64,000 nucleotides of DNA from Sphagnum compactum (GCA_965153455.1 OZ234495.1:11218875-11282874), one strand, 5' to 3'; shown: positions 11,988 to 24,119, counted from the stretch's first letter. Notes: generated from the sequence alone by a model not told the origin. Made by a program: numbers and translations.

Positions 11988-13392
11988 AAACCCAAGATAG
12001 ATCCAATCTCTAACAGTGCATAGTGTGAATGGAAGTAAATTTTTTGGAAGGAAGGCTAGTTTTCATTGACTGAATGCCCTGACTAATTATATACTGTTGA
12101 ACTCCTTAGCATGGCTTGTGTGCTAAGTGTAAAGTATTATAACAGTTCTCTGGCACTGATTCTGCATCAGTAGCTTTTGTGAACATTGTCTTGTGACCCA
12201 ATCGGGCAAACAGGAAGGAGTATTGTCAAGCTACAGTCCTTAACTACAACTTGCACTTTAGGATGAGTTTCTTGTTTTGCATACCAAGAGGAAGATGAAA
12301 GGAAGGCCTTTGTTGCAATGGTTGAGCTGGATCAAATATCATAATGTAGCTGTTTTCACCTTGTTTATTGCTTTGATTCTGCATTCAGTCAAAAGCTTGC
12401 ACAGACGTTACTGAATGTGTATACCTAAATGAGATGCCACCTTGTTTACATATGATGATCAGAGAGAAAACAATTATGGCTTGCAAGATGTAAAGACAGT
12501 GATGTGTAGCCTTCTGAGAGTTGATCAAATTCTCATAGAGACTGTGCGGAGCACAGAAGGTGCACCCTTGGGATACTCCAACCAAGCAGTTTTTGAGGTC
12601 ATCATGGAGCCTCCAGCAAGCAATTAATTCACCTCAAAAATAACCTTCTCATTCACATAGCATCCAACCCCAGGCCCCTTGGCCAAGTTGTGAAACTTTT
12701 GGAAAAGCATATATGACCGGGCTAAACCAGCATGGACTCTTCAATAGAGTTCACCATTCTCTCCTCCTTTATTGCCCACGACACAAACCAGGGATGGTCA
12801 ATGCAATTAGCCTGAGCTTCCCTCAAAAGTCACAAACACTGCAACTAATCATGTTCAGGAAAAAAAAAACCAAGTAGTTATATAACTCAGCTGCAAGAAT
12901 CATAGCCTCACAGTCCAAAGAGTCAGGATCTTCATACATTGCCACAAACCCACCAAGATGTACATGAGGGCTTTCTCTCTGATAACTCTCCACTTGAGTC
13001 ATGAATTCTTAGCTGGAATACCACTGACCTCTTCAGAAGAACAACTACTCAATAAGACAGATAACAAAAGTCATGACAAGGGTCATGCCACTCTGGTCCA
13101 GCCCTCAATCTCAGATAGCTTCTGCCCAAAAGAAAACATAATTGACATCAGTAAGAAATATCACCTGCCCATGTACCAGTAGTCAGTTGCAGGTCATTCA
13201 TGTCAAAGACAAGATTCACTAGCCCAAGGTCTTTGAACTTCAAGCACAATGGAAACTTATCTGCTCCCCAATAAGAATTTGTGGCCTACACTCAGAAGAA
13301 AGTTTTTCAAGAAGGCACCCTCCAACTAATGGCGCATTTCCAAGTGCCAAGACCCAAGCTTCCGAACATGATTCATCTAGATAATCAGGAGC
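11988..13392. other. Convergent intergenic gap and 3' flanks
   Basis: These 1.4 kb separate the stop codons of two genes facing each other. The DNA is of intermediate composition and must hold both 3' UTRs. I could not place either polyadenylation site with confidence. Frames such as 12442-12627 and 12958-13182 are short and carry no recognisable motif. Confidence 0.5.
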
Positions 13393-15750
13393 CTAGTAAT
13401 CCAAATCCACAGCAACTTCAGGACTTGAAACATTGTCAATGACATCAACAAGGGAGGTGCATGGGATACCCCCTACTGAAAAGTATTCAGCAGGTGTATA
13501 CCACTCAGGCACTGCATCAGCACTTGCAAAATCAAGTAGTGTTAAGAAATCCTCATCTGTGCATCCACCCAACGGTATTTCTGCAGGAATATCCTCCACT
13601 CTTGGCCCTGTGACTTGTGAAGCTGCGAGAGATAGTACCTCACCAGATAACAAGTGACACTGGGTGCCTGGCTCTTTCAAGCTCCCAGGACAACAATTTT
13701 GTGACATACCCTCCCCATAAACAGAAGCATGGGCTTCTATAGTTGCCATAGGATTCATATTCTCCCCCCACCTGGTTTTATCTGTGCCCACAAGGAGTGC
13801 TGCCACATCTGGTGACATGTTACCAGATGTGAGAGCCAGTAGCTGGTCAATCAGATCTGTACGCACCTGGTCAAATCCTTCTGTTGGGTGTGCCTCCTGC
13901 AAGCCAAATGCATTGCAGCCTTTGTCAGCACCCACCAAAGGTATGCAAGACAACTTAGCCAGAGGAACATCTTAGTGTTTGCAACTCAGAAAAAAGCTCT
14001 ATACCACAAGTTTCAAGATTCCTGCCTGGTGCAAGCTCCATGCAACAGACATACAGCAAGTTATCTCTAGAATGGCATTTCAACAACACATGAATGCACC
14101 TTATACCTTCATTAGTGCATCCAGAAAGTCGCTGGCATTAGAGCCAAAACTGTCGTCCTCTGACAGCAGCTGACTTGAACGAGATAGTGACATAAGAGGA
14201 CTCGTTATTGCAGATCGAGGCGTGCCTGCACTGTCCGCAGACTCTGCTGATTGGCTTAAAGGGAGCTCCAGTTTTGAGCTGGCATTGGGTGTAAATGAAC
14301 CAAAGGGCATGCTTATGAACCCACATGTGCCATCATAAGGCACTGTGTAGGGATCAAGCCCATCTGCAAACACAGACATCATTGGCCTCCTTGTAGAATT
14401 GTGTGTGCAGGTTCGACTGGCTTCTGTGCACAATTCTGGCTGAAAGGTCTTGCTACTTCCATCAGACAGCTGGGAAAAAGATACTGAACCACGACTACCA
14501 TCAGTTCCTCCATATGGGCTATTATGCTGGACTCGCTTGATATGAGGCAAGGAGGGATTTACAATTCCCTTCCCAACTCCAGCAGATCCCTGATTTGCAA
14601 CTAGTGAGGTCAGAGGGAGGTCAGTGCTGGACATGATGGAGTAAAAGCTTCTGGCTTGGTGCCCTCCATGAAGACTGCTCAACTGGTGGCTTTGGTGGTC
14701 ACCTGCAGCCAAGACAGTAAATACAACAGCATACCAAATTTTGCTGACCACAGCTAGTTTTAAGAATGCCCCACAAAACCACGCCATGGCAACCAAAAAG
14801 CTGGCAATGTGCACAAAAACTAGAAGTCTTGCAAAAGGATTTCCACAACACTTCCAATTCCCAAAATTGTTGCCAAAAGTGGTGGATATGGCATGTTAAA
14901 AATTGCTCTAATTTTGATGAAACATACATGACCCTGATCTTCATAACAGCAAGGCAAACAGACCCAACACTGTGAAAACATACAGAAGCACACCAGAAGA
15001 CAGAATGCAGCTGTAAAAAAATACTGACCTAATAATGTAACAACACTTGAAGCAAATTCACTCTCTGAATCTGCTCTAGTGCCCATTTTCCTGCCATCAT
15101 CTTCTTGCTTGAAATAGAACTGGGAAAGAGAAGCAGCAGACTTTGGAATGTCCATTGGGTAAACTGGCAAACCTGCTCGCATCCTTCGCTTGATGCGAGT
15201 GTTCCAGTAATTCTTGATCTCGTTGTCTGTGCGCCCGGGCAACTATTACATACATGGCAGTTACCAAACAAATGAACTTCACATGAGTTTTGAGGATTAG
15301 TCTGATCCAAAAATTGTGACAAGAGAAGATGCTCTAAATGCTCTGGGGAAATGATGGATAGTGTAGACCTGAGCATGGGTTTCCTTAGGAGACTGCAAAA
15401 ATAAACTGATGGGTGGGTGCCCAGAGAGTTGGAGAAGAGAGTAGAAGGACATGCAGCACCTGGGCAGCCATGCGAGCCCACTTGTTGCCAAGCTTGGAGT
15501 GGAGCTCAACGATTGTGCGCTCCTCATCTGGGGTGAAGGCCCCTTTCTTGAGGTTTGGACGTAAATGGTTAGCCCATCGCAGACGGCAGCTTTTGCCACA
15601 ACGATAGAGACCCGAGTGCTTCTGCACGGAGTTCCAGTTGCCCTCTCCGTGCTTGTTCACATAGGACACCAAGATGGCATCCTCGGTCGACGTCCAAGGA
15701 CCCTTCTTCAAATTCCCCGCATCAGCGAAAATCTCTTGTGGCAAATCCAT
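13393..15750 (-). CDS. GAMYB: GAMYB-like R2R3-MYB transcription factor
   Basis: Coding exons on the minus strand: 15750-15460, 15242-15029, 14702-14107, 13896-13393, with GT-AG introns of 217, 326 and 210 bp; 534 residues. The R2 tryptophans are W19, W39 and W59; R3 has F72, W91 and W110, all 19-20 residues apart as in plant R2R3-MYBs. KKGPW, GLYRCGKSCRLRWANHLRP, the intron after ARMAAQ, LPGRTDNEIKNYWNTR and the following RAGLPVYP are GAMYB hallmarks. Residues about 313-320 (LELPLSQ) are encoded by a miR159/319-type site. The C-terminal half is Ser/Pro/Asp-rich and acidic, ending DVIDNVSSPEVAVDLDY, as expected of an activation region. GAMYBs bind gibberellin-response promoter elements in the nucleus and act in male organ and spore/pollen development. 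The start at 15750 is the only ATG in its frame before a run of TGT and TGG codons produced by a trinucleotide repeat, which would give implausible poly-Cys/poly-Trp. Confidence 0.93.
14250..14270 (-). promoter_or_regulatory. miR159/miR319-type target site in the MYB mRNA
   Basis: The 21-base mRNA-sense site begins TGGAGCTCCCTT and ends AAGCCAAT. Against the well-known miR159 sequence I count 17 Watson-Crick pairs, two G:U pairs and two mismatches (miRNA positions 1 and 6). The central positions 10-11 are paired, as cleavage requires. It lies in exon 3 at the codons for LELPLSQ, the same place and reading frame as the conserved site in angiosperm GAMYB genes. The pairing is seen; regulation is inferred from that family. 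Confidence 0.85.
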
Positions 15751-15770
15751 GATCCCCAGTACCCACCACC

Positions 15771-15802
<32 letters not shown>

Positions 15803-17050
15803 CAAGGCTCTGTCCCGTTTTCGTCCGTCTGCGAGAGTTTCAACGTGTGTCCTCCTTTTGTGCACTGCGCAACTACAGCTGCTGTCGATTACGGACAACA
15901 AAACCACTCATCCCATTCTCTCTTTCATGCGAAATGAAGCAGAGCGACGCCGAACTCCTCCTACTACGCACATAGGTGTGAGAACTGAGAACTACTACTC
16001 TTTCTCCAATACACAATGCCCTACAAACCCAAACAAAACTAGTTCAAAACCCCCGTGCCGATGAGCTCCCGACTGATATGGGTTTCCATCTCCTCCGTCC
16101 TGGCCATCCTCCATACTGTCAACCTCAGAGCTCCTCTCTCTCTCTCTCTCAAAGCTCCTCCTCTTTTCCCCTTCCTTGGCTTCTTCCTGGCACAAGCAGT
16201 GTCCCCTCTTTCTTGAACCCGAGAGCAGCCCACTCCAAGAAGCTATATCTCTCTCTGCAAACCCCCTCCCGATTTAACCCAACGTTGTAGATACAGAGCT
16301 GAGAGTTGGGTGTTGAAAACCTTGGAAGAAGAATAACAATCGGCAAGCAGGAGCAACAGGAGGAGCAGGAGAACAAGAAGTACCGTTTTTATCTGTCCAC
16401 AAAACTCTGTGTTTCTCTGCAATCTCTCACTAGGGCTACTTACAAACCAAACATCCCTTGCTACTACTTACTACAGTGCATCATCCTTGGAAGTGTTTTC
16501 CTGCTGCTACTGATCTCCTGGCTGCTGCTTGATGGATGGGTACGCTTCTCTGGAGCATAGATGAGAGTCAAATGGGTGATGGAATAAGCGACGGGAAGAA
16601 AGTACACAAATGATGTTTGCAGTGTTATGGATTTGCGAATGCGAGAGGACAAGGACGGAGGGAGGTGGTGCACACCCGCCTGCCTGCCTGCCTGACTGCA
16701 GCACCCTGCACTGCAGGAATAGGATGCACGGTTGCGGAGCCCGGGTGGCGGGAGCGGGAGGAGCGCCGGGTTGGCGACGATAGGTAGGCGGCTACGGATG
16801 TGCTCCTCCCAAGCCGTAGGCAGTCAGGGAGGCAGCAGACGGCGGCGGCTTCTCTTACCACCTTCGTCCACATGCCGCCACGGTCGGTCCCAGAATACGA
16901 AAAATCCAACCGACAGTTGTTGTGCACAACACCCATTCTCTGTGTGTGGTGTTGTTGTTGTTATTTTTTCCTGCTTTGTTTTTGTTTTTGACACAAACAA
17001 TCCTAAAGTAAAAATTGAATGTAACCTTGCAAAACTTTACTTATAAACAC
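15751..17050 (-). promoter_or_regulatory. 5' leader and promoter region of the GAMYB-like gene
   Basis: Immediately upstream of the ATG, (CAC)n at about 15763-15785 joins (AAC)n at about 15785-15805 (GTT/GTG repeats in the transcript). A (CT)n run at about 16137-16151 gives GA repeats in the transcript, common in plant leaders. A (CCTG)n run lies at about 16678-16694. 16600-16900 is conspicuously CpG-rich. A TATA-like TTATAAG on the minus strand near 17041 is the best core-promoter candidate and would imply a leader over 1 kb, possibly with an intron. Plus-strand frames here (for example 16306-16560) are shadows. Confidence 0.45.
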
Positions 17051-17780
17051 ACCCAAGGTTTGGAAAATGTACAAAGGAATAAAAACAAAGAAAAAGGGAA
17101 AATTTACAGGTAGTCAAGTTAGCTCAAACTAGATGTCAAAATCTCTGCATGTCAAAAACCAACTGCCTGTTGTAGCAGGTTGGCCATATTTCTCAATATC
17201 AAAAATCGATCGTCTGCAATAGGTCAGCCGTGACAATGGGAGGTGTGTTTTAAAAGGGTGCAAGTCGAGAAATAACTAGGCCTACAGCTATTGCCCGATT
17301 TAAGATGTAGGATGGTTACATCCTTTGCAAAGTAAACTTTCATTCTAAAGTTCATTCCAAGGGCAGAAGTAGGTACAATAGGGACTTGCAAAAAAGAACT
17401 GGACCTTTGAGTAAAATTCCACCATCACTAAACAAGTCACTAAACAAGGTCCTTTTGTTGCCATTATTTCTAATGTCAATCAAGGCTACTCATCAAGGGG
17501 GTTACATATAAGATATACTCACCTTAATTGCATGAGATGGTAAAACCCATTGTATTCCCTTTGCAACATTCTATTTCTTTAAATTTTCATATTTTCAATA
17601 ATAAAATTATCTATTTCTAAATTAATATGTCTTTTTATACAATGTGATTGGAAAAATAGTTGCCTTTCTCAACTGAAGGGCCCCACAATTTTTTGCCTTT
17701 GATGGGGAGGGCTAGTTGCTATTGAAAAGCATTGAAGGCTTCAAATTTAAGACCTAGGTAGGCAGAATAGCCATCCCACT
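17051..17780. other. Intergenic DNA, nothing recognised
   Basis: Moderately AT-rich, no open frame of note, no repeat that I can match elsewhere in the window. Confidence 0.5.
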
Positions 17781-17819
17781 CTTGACAAGTAGGAAGTCAT
17801 CACGTCCTTCCCACTCAGT

Positions 17820-18090
17820 GGTTTTTTTTTGGGGAGAAATTTCGCCAAATTTCAACCTGAAAAATATGATTTCAACTTATGCTAAAGATTTTTCATGGAA
17901 AAAATGGTTACAAATTCACCAGATTTTGAAGAAAAAAAAGTCCAAATCGCCAGATTTTTATGCTGAGTTCCAGGTAGGTAGCCAATAATATAGAAGGATT
18001 CTCGTTTTTTTCACTTTCACATCTAGTATGTAGCCAAATCTGGCTAAATCATCTATAGCTACATCACAAAATTGAAAAAAAAACCCCTAT
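17820..18090 (+). repeat. TAGCCA-type dispersed repeat, copy 1
   Basis: Blocks in order: GAAATTTCGCCAAATTTCAACCTG near 17836 (only partly matched elsewhere), CGCCAGATTTTTATG near 17948, GGTAGGTAGCCAATAATATAGAA near 17972, TAGCCAAATCTGGCTA near 18031, and ACATCACAAAATTGAAAAA near 18061. The later blocks recur in the same order at 22540-22690 and, reverse-complemented, at 32590-32685. A partial block repeats at 18265-18340. There is no coding capacity; probably the end of a nonautonomous mobile element. Confidence 0.6.
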
Positions 18091-18565
18091 GAGTCCCACT
18101 CTTAGGGGGTACGATGAGATGCCTTCTCTTTTCTAGGATGGATCTTCTTGGAGACAAGGTGCCTTTTTCTCATAGTGCATTACGGTTGCACGCTTCCTAT
18201 ATATGCAAAGGGGTGGGTACCAACACGGAGCATGAAATAGGGAGCCTTACCCCAGTGTTTATTTTACTGGCTAATTTTCACCAAATTTTGACCTGAAAAA
18301 TGTGATTTTGACGTATATTTCAAAAATGTGATTTCAGGTCTAAGGGCAAGTTGCAAGACTTGTAATTTAAGGTGCCAACTGGTAATTGTGATGGAGTGAT
18401 TTTCATCCGACAAGGCACCCGCATGTGTTTGCCCCCCATATGGCTACTCCCTCTACGGAATAGGTAGTGATATGAAGTAAGTCTTCACCATGTAGGTTTG
18501 TTGCATCCATTTTTAAGGTAGTCTCCTTCCAACCACAATAAATATTGAGCACAAGCACTTTTGCC

Positions 18566-18667
18566 CAACATTTCCTCAAGGTTACTAAAGGTTGCTAAAA
18601 GGTTGGTTACTATTTTGAGTTGTAACCTTATTTACCTTGAGGGAATGTTGCGCAACCTTTAGTAACC
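18566..18667. repeat. Interleaved inverted repeats
   Basis: Arm A at 18566-18581 pairs with A' at 18635-18650 (16 bases, one G:T). Arm B at 18580-18594 (GGTTACTAAAGGTTG) pairs perfectly with B' at 18653-18667. The order is A-B-A'-B', so the two pairings cross and exclude each other as simple hairpins. More GGTTAC-like words follow to 18690. Likely a decayed MITE or nested foldback. Confidence 0.65.
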
Positions 18668-18699
18668 AAAGTAACCTTTGGTTGGTTACAATACAACCT

Positions 18700-20049
18700 T
18701 TACTTTGGCCAAGTTGACTATGGTAGAGCTAAAATGTATAGCACGGCCAAGGGAGAAATTGAAATAAAATTGATGGCAAGGCAGCCAAAGGTCTCACTGA
18801 CTTTGGTTTGGTTATCACGGGTAGTTCAACAATTTAGGCATAAATTAAATTATTTCTCATATTGTCAAATTTTTGAAATTTTATTTATTACTTATGTCGA
18901 ATTTTTTATAAAGGTATGACCCTGCAAGATTTCAACTATTAGGTTTGAATCACAGACTTTAAAGTTCAAGAACTTCAGACTGAGACAGTGTAAACACACA
19001 GGCCTGCCCTCATGAACTTGAAAAGAATGTGTTTGTTATTTTTTATGATCATTACCTGCCAAGATTTTCAAAATTAAAAAACCAAGTGCCGAAGTTAAGA
19101 TTTAAAATTTCATTAATTATTTGGCAGTTTGTTGCTGAATCTGATCAGGGAGTACGATATTGGATTGAATGAGAATAGTTTCCTAATAAACTTGCCATGA
19201 TAAATCACAGAATATTACTCCGTATGTTCAAGATGTTGACTAAATGTGTACTAGCATCAAATACTATACTGCCAACTCAAAAGGATTCTTACCATTAGAA
19301 AGGAATTTTTGTGAGCTTGCAAACTGACCATTGGGGCAGTCTGCTAAAAAAATCAGAATCAAAGAACCATCAGTTCCGATTGTTTCAAATCCCTTAAAGA
19401 ACCAACCGTAGATTTGATTTTGCATTGAGATTGTTTTTTGAACCAATTGTTTGCACAAAACAATAGGTAATATTTTGAACTAAACATCTTTGTAATCAAA
19501 TCTACAAATTGCTCTTAAATAACCTTTTGTCATGCAATTTTTCTTCAACCCACAAATTGATGTCACGAGCCAATTGTATATGATGATCAATAATGTACCT
19601 AGTCCATAACACATGCACACCCCAATCCTTCAAGTTCAACATAATATCTTTTGAATTGATTGGAAACCATGCAGCTTGTAGTAGAAAAGAAAAGAAACTC
19701 TAAAGCTCTTGGAGGTGGGACATGTAATTAACTGAATGAACTTTAATCCAAATGTGAATTTGTTTGGTCATTATAGCTAATGTATATCATAACCCCTATT
19801 TGCATCAAGTCAATATCCACGTTTTTGCAAGTATTTGTGACTTCAACTCTCCATTCCATTATACTAGATTTGACTTATTGTATCGAAACTAGGAAACTTT
19901 TCGCCCAAAATCAATGAGCATATTTAAGGGTCAGATAATCTTAAAAGATGGTTCAAGTGAGATTCGGCAACCTAACATCAAGTAAGAAGTCATCAACTTT
20001 AAGGTGGAATGATAATTTTGTGGTGTGAAAGTCATTTAATTTTGTGTAA
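18700..20049. other. Intergenic DNA, no gene seen
   Basis: AT-rich with only short random frames. The stretch 18920-19020 has a less AT-rich passage including GGTTTGAATC, but no tRNA fold could be drawn around it. Confidence 0.5.
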
Positions 20050-20400
20050 GGTAAAGCCCTATGGTGGGGCATTCTCAAAATAAGGGGCCTAGGACAAGGC
20101 AATAGCCAAGTCCTTCCCCACATTTGCGAATGTCCCCCACCCATGGGCTTTACCTATCAGAAAGCACAAGGCAAAATTTATCATGAACCAAACCTAAGTA
20201 AATCATGAGACAAACAAATGGGAGGACTTTTATGCCTTCTCCTCAATAGTGTGAGGATTTTTACACCAATAAATAAGCATAATTTCTCTCCCACCACTGA
20301 GGAATAGTCATAATATCCCTCCCAATTTCTAGACAGATTTTTGGATATAAGGTGCCTTCCACATACACTAAGAATTTTCTCCTAGTGCTTTACATTTACA
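20050..20400 (+). repeat. Double-hairpin dispersed repeat, copy 2
   Basis: The first foldback spans 20050-20154 with outer arms GGTAAAGCCC and GGGCTTTACC. It is followed, as in copy 1, by AGGCAAAATTTATCATGAAC, a decayed second hairpin, GATATAAGG (20344-20352) in place of the TATA-like box, CACATACACTA and GTGCTTTAC. Substitutions are scattered along the whole length, so both copies are old. The second hairpin has lost most of its pairing here. Confidence 0.75.
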
Positions 20401-21590
20401 AACAAGTGTATCCTTTTCTAACCTTTGCATGAAAACACATATGTTTTACACGAATTTTCAATTCTTTTTTTCATAATTTTGTAAAAATCCTTTAGAATTA
20501 TTATCTTTTAATCATGTAATAGAAAATTTTAACTCAAACATATAACAAGACAATTCCTTCACCTTTAAGTTATTCGAACTAAGTTATGCATGTATTTAGC
20601 TTTGATTATTATTTGCATGTTTTGAAATGGTCTAAATTAATTAAATGGTGTTGTTAGAATGCTTTGATGGACAAAGTGAGACAAAAAAGTAGACTAATGA
20701 TATTTTCTTAGTCAAGATCCATCTCCTCTTAAGTTTTATGCTGTAATAGGACATTGCCAAAATTCCAGCAAACATAAGAAAGTGACAAGTCTACAATAAT
20801 ACCAAAAAATGTTTCACTCTTCAAAATGTAAATTGCATTCTCTTCCACAAGGTTTTCTATTTTCTTCTATCATTGCCTTCTATGTATTATAACATCTATT
20901 AGTGTAGGCTGGTTACCCAACTAATTTTTCCTTTCAAAACCATTTTTGTAATTTAATTTAATTTAATTTCTAATGACAAAAATTACTCAATATTCAATAT
21001 CTCCGACACCTTAAGTCAAAAAATGATTGGAATTTTTTTATCAATGTTTTTTATGCCAAAAGACAGATGTGGAAAAAGACTCCTACATTTACATATATTT
21101 GACATACATATTTCAAGTTATTGTTGGGAGACCCCAAGAAAATACAGGTGACAAAAAAGTTGTGGGAATCAAATTCTTACGCTGTTGAATTGCCTAATCA
21201 TGTTACAATTCCACCATTACTCATAAATTGCATTTGAACTTGTCACAAAGGACAAGGCAATTATGCAATGAGTTGCTTGTTTGTTCTCCCTTCTTTGGGC
21301 AAACCTGAACATTTGTTCATTTTGGAGACAAGAATGATCAGAAGAAAAGGTTAACGATAATTGACACGAAGTCACCTTGACATGAGTGCACTAAATTCAT
21401 CAAATCCTTCACACAATCTCATGAGTGTAACCAGCATATAATGAGGCATCAAAGTAAGTAGAATTGTATTTCTTGATTGCCACCAGTGTGTAACTACTCT
21501 GCTTTTGTCTTATGGTAAAAGAATTAAGGAATCCATTTGCACAAAGTCACATAAGTTTTTACAAGTTCAACGAATGTACTAGGTGTGTAC
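20401..21590. other. Intergenic DNA, nothing recognised
   Basis: AT-rich, with a short ATTTA repeat near 20953-20972. No coding frame, RNA gene or repeat unit is evident. Confidence 0.5.
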
Positions 21591-21770
21591 GATAATGCCC
21601 AAAGGGCGGGGGCAGGGCATTCCCAAATTAAGTGCCAACTGAGGCAGGGACTCGGGTGCTTATTTCGGGGAATGCCAAGCTCCAAGGGTATTACCCAACA
21701 TAAAGGGCAAGCCAGAAGTTTTATCGTGAATTCCATCTGGTAAAGAACCCTCCCAAGTACACTTGCCAAT
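21591..21770 (+). repeat. Hairpin repeat, divergent copy with altered but still paired arms
   Basis: The foldback spans 21591-21695 (105 bp, close to copies 1 and 2). Outer arms are GATAATGCCC and GGGTATTACC, inner arms GGGCATTCCC and GGGGAATGCC. The following AGTTTTATCGTGAATTCC parallels AATTTATCATGAACC in the other copies. Here AAAGC/GCTTT of copies 1 and 2 has become AATGC/GTATT: one change is fully matched on both sides, the other leaves a G:T pair. Confidence 0.6.
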
Positions 21771-22419
21771 TTCAGCCAGCTAGGCCTTGAGGTAGTTTGT
21801 TTTGTGGAACATGTAAAGGATGCTCCCCTGGTGCTACGGTACTATACCATAGTAAAAATTAAACTGTGTGACATACCTAGTGTGATTCATATTAATAATG
21901 AGTTCATGGGTGCACTTACATATTTATTTATTTATTTTTGGAGTGAACTTTTGACATCTAGTTTGTGCCAACTTGACTGACCGTCCTTTAAATTCTTGCT
22001 TGTTTTTAATACTTTTGTACATTTTTCCAATCTGCAGTGTGTTTTATAAATAAAGTTTTGCAGGGTTATGATTATATGGGATAAAATTGAGTTACAATTG
22101 GGAATGTCTTGGAGGAACAAGTTGGGAACTTGAGGAACCCAATGAGAACATGATGGGAACAAGGGAAAAAAAAACCAAAAAGAGAACATCCCTCCTCCCC
22201 CTCCTTCTGGCCCCAAAGAATAAAACTGAAAACCTCCTGAATTTTGGCCTTGAGTTTGCTTGGGAATTTTTAAGCAGACGGATGAATCACGGAGGAGAGT
22301 ACAGTCCAATTAATTATCACAAGTGGCCAAAAATATCTTCCAAATGAAGAAAAGAAGACTTTCAATTCCCCTGAAACAATAATGTCAGTTCCCTTTGGCC
22401 CACACTTCCTTTACTGGAG

Positions 22420-22695
22420 AAATTTCACCCCAAAAAAAGATGTTCAGAAATTAAAAACGCCCAAATTTTATTTTTTTTAAATGAAGTGATTTTTGTGATA
22501 TTATTCAATAGCCAGATAAATGCCAAAGAGAATTTGAGAAAAGTTGCCAGATTTTTACACATTGTTCAAATAGGTAGCCAAAAATATATATAGAATGATG
22601 TTCTATATCTCATTCATTTATAGCCAAACTTGCTAAAACCTCCTATGTATGGTCACCACTTTGGTTGCATCACAGAATTGACCTCAAAAAACAGC
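22420..22695 (+). repeat. TAGCCA-type dispersed repeat, copy 2
   Basis: Contains TTGCCAGATTTTTACAC near 22542, AGGTAGCCAAAAATATATATAG near 22571, TAGCCAAACTTGCTA near 22621 and GCATCACAGAATTGA near 22667, in the same order and spacing as copy 1. No reading frame. Confidence 0.6.
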
Positions 22696-23840
22696 ACTCC
22701 TTTGGCCCTGCCTTTTCCCCTTACAGAGGTGCAAACCAGTGTTGGGCGATTCTTTGAATTTTTAACGAATTGTCATCAATTCCAATTGTCTTTTGATTTC
22801 TTTAAGAATTGAAATTGAAAGAACCTCCAGTTCCAGTATTTTTGAAATTTTTCAAAGCCAAAAAACTTGCCAGTTTTGTTTTTTTTTAATTTTGGACCTC
22901 CCTGGTTCTTAACTGGATCAATCTCATGGCCAAAGATTAGATTGTTATATACCACGGTTCTCTAGTCCAAAGAACCTGACCACATGACAGAACTTAGACA
23001 GGTTCTTTGATGGTTATGAACAGGTTCTTTGAATTACTAATTTGCAACTTTTGGTAGTAGGTGTTGACAATTCATTAGATCCTCCGTGTCATTGAATTTA
23101 TTGGGTGACGAGATTCACAAGCTCATCTCGATGTCAAAATGGCAACCAAACATCTTTTGCATCTCATCTACATTAATCACTTTATCTCCATTGCAACTTT
23201 AATGTACTCCCTAACTCAATTCGGCAACAAACTACTGAAAAATTAATTCAATTTTAAGTCTTAACTTTGTCACTTTGTTTTTTTATTCTAATTTTTTCAG
23301 CACGTAATGATTATAAAAAAAATTAAACACATTCTTGTTATGTTTATGGGATAGTTTTGTGTGTAGGGTGTCTCAATCTTAAGTTCTTGAACCATTTGTG
23401 TACTACGATACTTTGCCCCTTTTTTTTTTGTTGCATCAAGAAAATTCTACCAATTCTTAAAGCAAAGTTCAAAACTAACAACAATTAAAATAAGGGAATG
23501 TTTCGTCATGTCCCCCAAAAAAAATGAAGTCTTAATTTTACATTAACACTTCGTCAACATTTCAAAACAATATAAATATTGGTAGTCAATGTTGAATATG
23601 ATAAGGCGTTGTTACTTGTTACAACAATATTGGATGAACATTCCTCAAAATGTGGGACCACTGAAATTTACACTCTACAATATTCATCAAGTTCTAAATT
23701 TTGAAAACATTTCCTTGATAAGCAAGCCAACAAAGCTAAAAAAATTAACCACCCAAATCATAAAATGCACATGGACAAAATTTTGCCAAATGCACAACAA
23801 GGATTTTCAAGAACTCCAAAGGCACCCCAATTCACCTAGT
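22696..23840. other. Intergenic DNA, no gene seen
   Basis: AT-rich. The frame 23589-23891 is open for 100 codons but low in complexity, and I recognise no motif. Left unassigned. Confidence 0.5.
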
Positions 23841-23846
23841 TACAAA

Positions 23847-24110
23847 CAACTTCATGTAACTATTCTTGCTACTATAACACAATTTTTTTGATGCAACACA
23901 AAAGTTTTCCATCAAAAATTGCATAAGTTTTCCATTAGAAGCTATAAGTTGGTTACATATAACTTCATGTTACTACTCTTACTATTGCATCACAAAAGTT
24001 CTACATCAAAAGCTACAATTGAGTTTAAACAACTTCATGTTATTGTTGTTAATACAGCAACACAAAACCTTGCAATCCTACAATCTTGTTGTTGTATTTA
24101 CTACATAAGT
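23847..24110. repeat. Short irregular tandem repeat
   Basis: AACTTCATGT followed by TA-rich sequence and GCAACACAAAA or GCATCACAAAA recurs at about 23847, 23961 and 24031. Spacing is unequal (about 114 and 70), so it is a decayed array. Confidence 0.5.
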
Positions 24111-24119
24111 AAAAAGAAA

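Noticed and set aside
15751-15843. N-terminal extension of the MYB protein upstream of the ATG at 15750
   Set aside because: It would begin at TTG and encode runs of Cys and Trp from a trinucleotide repeat; the ATG at 15750 gives the normal GAMYB N-terminus.
16306-16560. 84-codon plus-strand frame with a hydrophobic tail
   Set aside because: It falls in the 5' flank of the minus-strand MYB gene and has no homology that I recognise.
23589-23891. 100-codon plus-strand frame
   Set aside because: Low-complexity AT-rich sequence without any recognisable motif, start context or neighbouring exon.
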